Shown here piece after piece: positions 59,215-64,000 of a stretch of DNA of 64,000 nucleotides. Within the stretch, counting starts at the first letter, position 1; each line of letters opens with the position of its first letter. The translations under genes were made by a program, and so were the position numbers. A model generated the notes under the pieces. It saw nothing but the letters and a program-made list of their open reading frames with translations. It was not told the origin of the DNA and did no database searches. Source of the stretch: Polaromonas sp. (GTDB taxonomy: Bacteria > Pseudomonadota > Gammaproteobacteria > Burkholderiales > Burkholderiaceae_C); NCBI RefSeq assembly GCF_029945895.1, contig NZ_JAQSDL010000092.1, positions 80,288-144,287 on the forward strand, written 5' to 3'.

Positions 59215-60516
59215 ATGAACGACCTGACCATCATGGCCCTGCTGGTGCTTTCCCTCTTCTTCATTCTGGGCACCGGCGTGTGGATTGGCCTGACGCTGTC
59301 CGGTGTGGCCTGGATAGGCATGCAGCTGTTCACCACCCGTGTGGCCGGCGACGCCATGGCGGTCACCATCTGGGGCTCGGCCTCGAGCTGGACCCTGACC
59401 GCCCTGCCGCTGTTTGTCTGGATGGGTGAGATCCTGTTCCGCACCCGGCTGTCGCAGGACATGTTCAAGGGCCTGGCGCCCTGGATGCAGGGCCTGCCGG
59501 GCCGGCTGCTGCACACCAACGTGGTGGGCTGCACCATTTTTGCGGCTGTCTCGGGCTCCAGCGCGGCCACCTGCGCCACCATTGGCAAGATGACCCTGCC
59601 CGAACTCAAGCGGCGCGGCTACCCCGAACACATGATTGTCGGCACGCTGGCCGGGGCCAGTACCCTGGGTCTCCTGATCCCGCCGTCCATCATCATGATT
59701 GTTTATGGCGTTTCGGCCGAGGTGTCGATTGCCAAGCTCTTCATTGCGGGCGTGTTTCCCGGCCTTCTGCTGGCGCTGCTGTTTTCGGGCTACATCGTGG
59801 TCTGGGCGCTGCGCAACCCCGGCCAGATTCCGCCGGCCGACGCCAAAACGACCTTTCTGCAAAAGCTCTCTGCCTCACGCGCGCTGATTCCCGTGGTGCT
59901 GCTGATCGCCTCGGTGCTGGGCTCCATCTACTCCGGCATCGCCACGGCCACCGAGGCGGCGGCTATTGGCGTGGTGGGGGCGCTGGTCATCTCGGCATTT
60001 CAGGGCTCACTGAGCTGGGCCGCCTTCCGTGACGCGCTGATGGGCGCCACACGGCTGTACTGCATGATCGCGCTGATCCTGGCCGGTGCGGCCTTTCTGA
60101 CGCTCTCCATGGGTTACATCGGCCTGCCGCGCCACCTGGCCGAATGGATTGCCACACTGGGCCTGAGCCAGGGCCAGCTGATCCTGGCACTGACCTTCTT
60201 TTTCATCGTGCTCGGCTGTTTTCTCGACGGCATCTCCATGGTCGTGCTGACCATGGGCGTGCTGATGCCAACCATCCAGAAAGCCGGCATTGACCCGATC
60301 TGGTTTGGCATCTTCATCGTGCTGGTCGTCGAAATGGCGCAGATCACGCCGCCCGTCGGCTTCAACCTGTTTGTGCTGCAAGGCATGACCGGCCGCGAGC
60401 TGCCGTGGATCGCCAAGGTCACCTTGCCGATGTTTTTCCTGATGTGCGCCGCCATTTCCCTGGTTTACCTGTTCCCCGGCATCGTCACCTGGCTGCCGCA
60501 GCAGATGAGCCGCTAG
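59215..60516 (+). CDS. TRAP transporter large permease DctM (copy 2)
   Basis: A 433-residue ~12-segment permease with [40 protein letters not shown] and [19 protein letters not shown]. Closely related to copy 1 at 52784. The start at 59215 has AAGGA upstream. Operon end: crcB follows 29 bases later. Confidence 0.94.
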   Translation: MNDLTIMALLVLSLFFILGTGVWIGLTLSGVAWIGMQLFTTRVAGDAMAVTIWGSASSWTLTALPLFVWMGEILFRTRLSQDMFKGLAPWMQGLPGRLLHTNVVGCTIFAAVSGSSAATCATIGKMTLPELKRRGYPEHMIVGTLAGASTLGLLIPPSIIMIVYGVSAEVSIAKLFIAGVFPGLLLALLFSGYIVVWALRNPGQIPPADAKTTFLQKLSASRALIPVVLLIASVLGSIYSGIATATEAAAIGVVGALVISAFQGSLSWAAFRDALMGATRLYCMIALILAGAAFLTLSMGYIGLPRHLAEWIATLGLSQGQLILALTFFFIVLGCFLDGISMVVLTMGVLMPTIQKAGIDPIWFGIFIVLVVEMAQITPPVGFNLFVLQGMTGRELPWIAKVTLPMFFLMCAAISLVYLFPGIVTWLPQQMSR

Positions 60517-60545
60517 ACTGCGTTTCACACCACCGCCCGTCCTTC

Positions 60546-60941
60546 ATGCCCCTGTTCTACTCCGCCCTCGCCATCAGCCTGGGCGCCTCGTTGGGCGCAC
60601 TGGCCCGCTGGGGTCTTGCGCTGTGGCTGACCCCCGGCGGCGTCATTCCCTGGGGCACACTGGCTGCCAACCTGATTGGCGGCTACCTGATCGGCATCTG
60701 TCTGGCCATCTTCCAGTCGCTGCCGCAGCTCGACCCGGTCTGGCGCCTGATGCTGGTGACCGGCTTTCTGGGCGGACTCACCACGTTTTCCTCCTTTTCA
60801 GCCGAAGTGGTCACCTTCCTGATGGAAGAGCGGTATGGCCTGGCGCTGGGCACGGCTGCGCTGCATGTGCTGGGTTCGCTGCTCATGACCTTGGCCGGCA
60901 TCAAGACCGCTCTATTTTTGATAGCATCTCGCGCCCATTAA
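60546..60941 (+). CDS. crcB: Fluoride exporter CrcB/Fluc
   Basis: A 131-residue four-segment membrane protein. Fluc signatures [60 protein letters not shown] (the F-box and Asn of the pore) are all present. It acts as a dual-topology dimer exporting F-. Start at 60546; no room for a fluoride riboswitch (29 bases after dctM). The last ~9 residues (LFLIASRAH) and stop come from a short dispersed repeat. Confidence 0.93.
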   Translation: MPLFYSALAISLGASLGALARWGLALWLTPGGVIPWGTLAANLIGGYLIGICLAIFQSLPQLDPVWRLMLVTGFLGGLTTFSSFSAEVVTFLMEERYGLALGTAALHVLGSLLMTLAGIKTALFLIASRAH

Positions 60942-60970
60942 ATAAGGGCTGGAAGTCTTTTTTACTCAAA
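60909..60970 (+). repeat. Short dispersed repeat at 3' end of crcB
   Basis: GCTCTATTTTTGATAGCATC, TCGCGCC, ATTAAATAAGGGCTGGAAGT, CTTTTTTACTC. Near-consensus. It supplies the final codons and the TAA stop of crcB. Confidence 0.85.
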
Positions 60971-61132
60971 ATTGACGGGCAACACCGGATTTCGGCCGTG
61001 GCGGTCGGCGACACCGGGCGCACGGCACGTCACCTCACGACCGGTTGCGCCAGCCCAGTGGGCAAGCCCCGGCTTTTCTGTCATGCTGGCACCTCCCGGT
61101 ATTCCGCGAAAACGCACTCAGGGGTAAGGCCG

Positions 61133-63727
61133 TTGCATTTCCTCTCCAGGCTGTTCCAGAAAAAACCACCGGCACACGGTGCCGGCGAACAGGTCCTCAT
61201 CGAGGCTTACTGGAGCCTTCCTGCGGAGCATCTGATGGCACAACTCGGGGCCGGCGCCGACGGCCTGTCCCGCCGCGAAGCAGGCGCTCGCCTGAAACGC
61301 GAGCAGCCCTACGCACTCAAGGCGCTGAAAAAGGCCGGAACATTCGGCCTGCTGGTGAACCAGTTCAAAAGTCCGCTGGTGTTGATCCTGATCGTGGCAT
61401 CCCTCATTTCCCTGGTCGCCTCAGAGTGGATGGATGCAGGCATGGTGCTGGTCGTCGTCGTCGGCAGCACCCTGCTGGGCTTCGCTCAGGAATACATTGC
61501 CGGCAACGCGATCGCGAAGCTGCGTTCCCGCATCACCGTCCATTCGCTGGTCCTGCGGGACGGGCAGACCCAAAACATGCCCTCGTACCGGGTGGTGCGC
61601 GGCGACATCGTGCTGCTGAACGCGGGCAGCCTGATCCCGGCCGATGGCGTGGTGCTGGAGGCCAGGGACTTCTTCGTCAACCAGGCGGTACTCACCGGCG
61701 AAACCTTTCCGGTCGAAAAAAAGCCCGGCGCTGCCCCGGTCAAAGCCGGCCTGGCCGAGCGCGGCAATTGCGTGTTCATGGGCACCAGCGTGGGCAGCGG
61801 CACGGCGCGCGTGCTGATCGCACAGACCGGCCAAGCCACCGTGTTCGGGCAGATTGCGGGCAAGCTCGCCCTGCGTCCGGCCCTGACCGAGTTCGAGCGC
61901 GGCATCCAGCGTTTCGGCTACCTCCTCACGCGCATCATGCTGGCCATGGTAGTCACGGTGCTGGCCATCAACATCTTCATGGACAAGCCGGCCGTCTCCT
62001 CCCTGCTGTTCGCCCTGGCGCTGGCCGTGGGCCTGACCCCGGAGCTGCTGCCGGCCATCGTCAGCATCACGCTGTCGCACGGCGCCAAACGCATGGCCCG
62101 GCTCGGCGTGATCGTGCGCCGGCTCAACTCGATAGAGAACCTCGGCAGCATGGATGTGCTGTGCACCGACAAGACCGGCACCCTGACGGCGGGTGTGGTG
62201 GCGCTCGACGGCGCGGTCGATAGCGCCGGCCAGCCGAGCCTGGCGGTGCTGCGGCTGGCCGGCATCAATGCGCAATTCCAGTCCGGACTGGTCAACGCCC
62301 TGGACGACGCCGTGCTGGCCGCCGCGAAAAGGGCCGGTATGGATTTGCGCGCGATGCAGAAGGTGGACGAAATCCCCTACGACTTCGTGCGCAAATGCCT
62401 GTCCGTGGTGACCGCCGACGCCAGCGGCGAGCGCACGCTGGTCACCAAGGGCGCGCTCGACAAGATCCTCGCCATGTGCACGAACGCGGGGGTTGACGGC
62501 GCACCGCTCGATGCCGCCATGCGCGCCCGCATCGATGCACTTTACGAGGCCTGGAGTGCGCAGGGTTACCGCGTGCTCGGCGTCGCCTCGCGCCAGGTGC
62601 CGGCGCGCAGTGGGCCCTATACCCGCAGCGACGAGCGCGACCTGTGCTTCGCCGGTTTCCTTCTTTTCATGGACCCTCCCAAGACCGACGCACGGCAGAC
62701 CCTGCTGGACCTGGCGCAGCGCGGCGTGCAGCTCAAGATCATCACCGGCGACAACCGCAAGGTGGCACGTCACATCGCCGAAGCGGTCGGGCTGCCTGCA
62801 GTGAGCACCCTGACCGGCCGCGAACTCAATGACATGGGCGACGAAGCGCTGATGCATGCGGTCGGCGCCACCTCGGTGTTCGCGGAGGTGGACCCGAACC
62901 AGAAGGAGCGCATCATCCTGGCCCTGCAGAAGACCGGCCATGTGGTCGGCTACATGGGCGACGGCATCAACGACGCGCTGGCGCTGCACGCGGCCGACGT
63001 CGGCATCTCGGTGGACACAGCGGTCGATGTGGCCAAAGACGCTGCGGACTTCATCCTGCTGCGCAAGGACCTTGGCATCCTGCGCCAGGGCATCGACGAA
63101 GGTCGAAGAACCTTCGCCAACACGCTCAAGTACATCCTGACCACGATCAGCGCCAACTTCGGCAACATGGCCAGCATGGCCGTGGCCTCGCTGTTCCTGC
63201 CCTTCCTGCCGTTGCTGGCTTCGCAGATCCTGCTGAACAATTTCCTGTCCGACATTCCCGGGGCGGCGATTGCCAGCGACCGGGTTGACCCCGAATGGGT
63301 GGCCAGGCCGCGCCGCTGGGACACGCTGTTCATCCGCAACTACATGGTGCGTTTCGGGCTGATCAGCTCGGCCTTCGACCTGCTGACCTTTGCGGTGCTG
63401 CTGTGGGTGTTCAAGGCGGCGCCCGAAGAGTTCCGCACCGGCTGGTTTCTGGAGTCACTGCTGACCGAGCTGGTGATCGCGCTGGTGGTACGCACCCGAC
63501 GCCCCTTCTACCGCAGCCGGCCGGGCCATCTTCTGCTGGGCAGCACGCTGGTGGTGATCGCCATCGCGCTGCTGCTGCCCTACCTGCCCTTCAGCGACAT
63601 CTTCGGCTTCGTACCCCTGCCGGCCCCGCTGGTGCTGGCCATGATCGGGTTGACGCTGGCCTATGTCTTCGTTGTCGAAGTAACCAAGAAGTCGTTTTAC
63701 GCGCGCGGCGAAAACGCAGACAGATAA
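61133..63727 (+). CDS. mgtA: MgtA-type magnesium-translocating P-type ATPase
   Basis: About 864 residues. Actuator motif LTGETFPVE, transmembrane-4 region GLTPELLPAIV, phosphorylated Asp in VLCTDKTGTLT, nucleotide region, and hinge GYMGDGINDALALHAADV; these place it in the P3B Mg2+ importer group. About ten membrane segments. The start is uncertain: TTG at 61133 with AAGG six bases upstream gives the whole N-terminal domain; the next ATG at 61235 would cut into it. About 190 bases separate it from crcB; I see no known Mg-sensing leader there. On the same strand as crcB but probably independent. Confidence 0.9.
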   Translation: MHFLSRLFQKKPPAHGAGEQVLIEAYWSLPAEHLMAQLGAGADGLSRREAGARLKREQPYALKALKKAGTFGLLVNQFKSPLVLILIVASLISLVASEWMDAGMVLVVVVGSTLLGFAQEYIAGNAIAKLRSRITVHSLVLRDGQTQNMPSYRVVRGDIVLLNAGSLIPADGVVLEARDFFVNQAVLTGETFPVEKKPGAAPVKAGLAERGNCVFMGTSVGSGTARVLIAQTGQATVFGQIAGKLALRPALTEFERGIQRFGYLLTRIMLAMVVTVLAINIFMDKPAVSSLLFALALAVGLTPELLPAIVSITLSHGAKRMARLGVIVRRLNSIENLGSMDVLCTDKTGTLTAGVVALDGAVDSAGQPSLAVLRLAGINAQFQSGLVNALDDAVLAAAKRAGMDLRAMQKVDEIPYDFVRKCLSVVTADASGERTLVTKGALDKILAMCTNAGVDGAPLDAAMRARIDALYEAWSAQGYRVLGVASRQVPARSGPYTRSDERDLCFAGFLLFMDPPKTDARQTLLDLAQRGVQLKIITGDNRKVARHIAEAVGLPAVSTLTGRELNDMGDEALMHAVGATSVFAEVDPNQKERIILALQKTGHVVGYMGDGINDALALHAADVGISVDTAVDVAKDAADFILLRKDLGILRQGIDEGRRTFANTLKYILTTISANFGNMASMAVASLFLPFLPLLASQILLNNFLSDIPGAAIASDRVDPEWVARPRRWDTLFIRNYMVRFGLISSAFDLLTFAVLLWVFKAAPEEFRTGWFLESLLTELVIALVVRTRRPFYRSRPGHLLLGSTLVVIAIALLLPYLPFSDIFGFVPLPAPLVLAMIGLTLAYVFVVEVTKKSFYARGENADR

Positions 63728-63791
63728 GGCATGACGGGGGCGGGGCGACTGGAAAAGCCCGGCCGACCCGCATTCGCTGGCGGCAAGCGTT

Positions 63792-64000
63792 TTATTGCGG
63801 CTCGATCTTCGCGTCGCGAATCGCCTTGGCCCACTTGGCCGTTTCCAGCTTGCTGCGCTGGGCCAGGGCTTCAGCCGTTCCGGGTTCGACCAGGAAGCCG
63901 ATCGGTGCGAATTTTTCCTGCAGATCCTTGCTCTGGGCCGCGGCGTTGATGGCCTGGTTCAGTTTGGCAATGATGTCGGGCGGTGTGCCGGCCGGTGCAA
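63792..64000 (-). CDS. Bug-family (TctC-type) solute-binding protein, C-terminal part
   Basis: The final 68-69 codons of a tripartite tricarboxylate transporter receptor on the minus strand, cut by the window end. The visible peptide contains APAGTPPDIIAKLNQAINAA, FAPIGFLVEPGT and TAKWAKAIRDAKIEPQ-stop. The PAGTPxDIIAKLN and KWAKxIRDAKIEPQ signatures are typical of Bug receptors, which are very numerous in Comamonadaceae. Ligand unknown. It converges with mgtA, 64 bases apart. Confidence 0.9.
   Translation of the reverse strand, partial: APAGTPPDIIAKLNQAINAAAQSKDLQEKFAPIGFLVEPGTAEALAQRSKLETAKWAKAIRDAKIEPQ

Noticed and set aside
60517..60545. Fluoride riboswitch before crcB
   Set aside because: Only 29 bases separate dctM and crcB, too few for the aptamer, and no matching sequence is seen.
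60971..61132. Mg2+-sensing leader (M-box or mgtL-like) before mgtA
   Set aside because: I could not recognise the conserved M-box core or a proline-rich leader peptide with a convincing ribosome site.

Overview
The window is a 64 kb piece of a GC-rich betaproteobacterial chromosome, most likely family Comamonadaceae (Polaromonas/Rhodoferax/Variovorax-like). Pointers are the tmRNA tag ANDERFALAA, the fused aroA-cmk gene beside pheA-tyrA and rpsA-ihfB, several TRAP and Bug-type solute receptors, and short dispersed repeats. The genus is an inference.

Layout. 1-7.7 kb: housekeeping and small metabolic genes (P450 tail, thioredoxin-like protein, Mpo1-like protein, RraA-like protein, YihY, FAD-linked oxidase, thyA-folA-xth, HNH). 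7.8-12.8 kb: nitrogen-control locus glnA-(DUF4124)-ntrB-ntrC, with a readable sigma-54 promoter and two NtrC-type enhancer palindromes upstream of glnA. 12.8-20.8 kb: a molybdopterin-binding-domain protein, EI24 membrane protein, sterol-desaturase-type hydroxylase, polysaccharide deacetylase, YVTN beta-propeller, hydrolase, RsuA-type pseudouridine synthase and a PLD/cardiolipin-synthase-like protein. 20.9-21.3 kb: ssrA (tmRNA). 21.3-38.3 kb: gph-ubiG, an OmpA-like protein, then gyrA-DUF2059-pheA-tyrA-aroA/cmk-rpsA-ihfB-lapA-lapB-hldE1-hldD, a small cytochrome c, a CBS protein and a ComEA-like protein with a histone-like tail.

38.4-46.2 kb resembles an arsenosugar-type locus. A minus-strand set (SelD-associated flavoprotein, DUF3047, VTT-flavoprotein fusion) faces a plus-strand set (MTA phosphorylase, ArsS radical SAM protein, TIGR04283 and TIGR04282 glycosyltransferases). 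Directly after these lies a broken remnant that I read as the arsenite methyltransferase ArsM. 48-60.5 kb looks like a 5-oxoproline (pyroglutamate) / D-glutamate locus: a full-length 5-oxoprolinase, a D-glutamate-cyclase-family protein, three DctP receptors and two DctQM permeases mirrored around a LysR regulator. The window ends with crcB, an MgtA-type P-type ATPase and the tail of a Bug-family receptor.

Across the window, about a dozen copies of a ~60 bp element (GCTAT...ATAGCTGCTTGCGCA...AAGGGCTGGAGG) recur. Many lie on gene ends or inside reading frames: one encodes most of the signal peptide of the polysaccharide deacetylase, one supplies an in-frame block in the P450, and three supply stop codons. 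A second, ~90 bp GC-rich intergenic family occurs in three clear copies and one variant. I see no CRISPR array, prophage or transposase gene.
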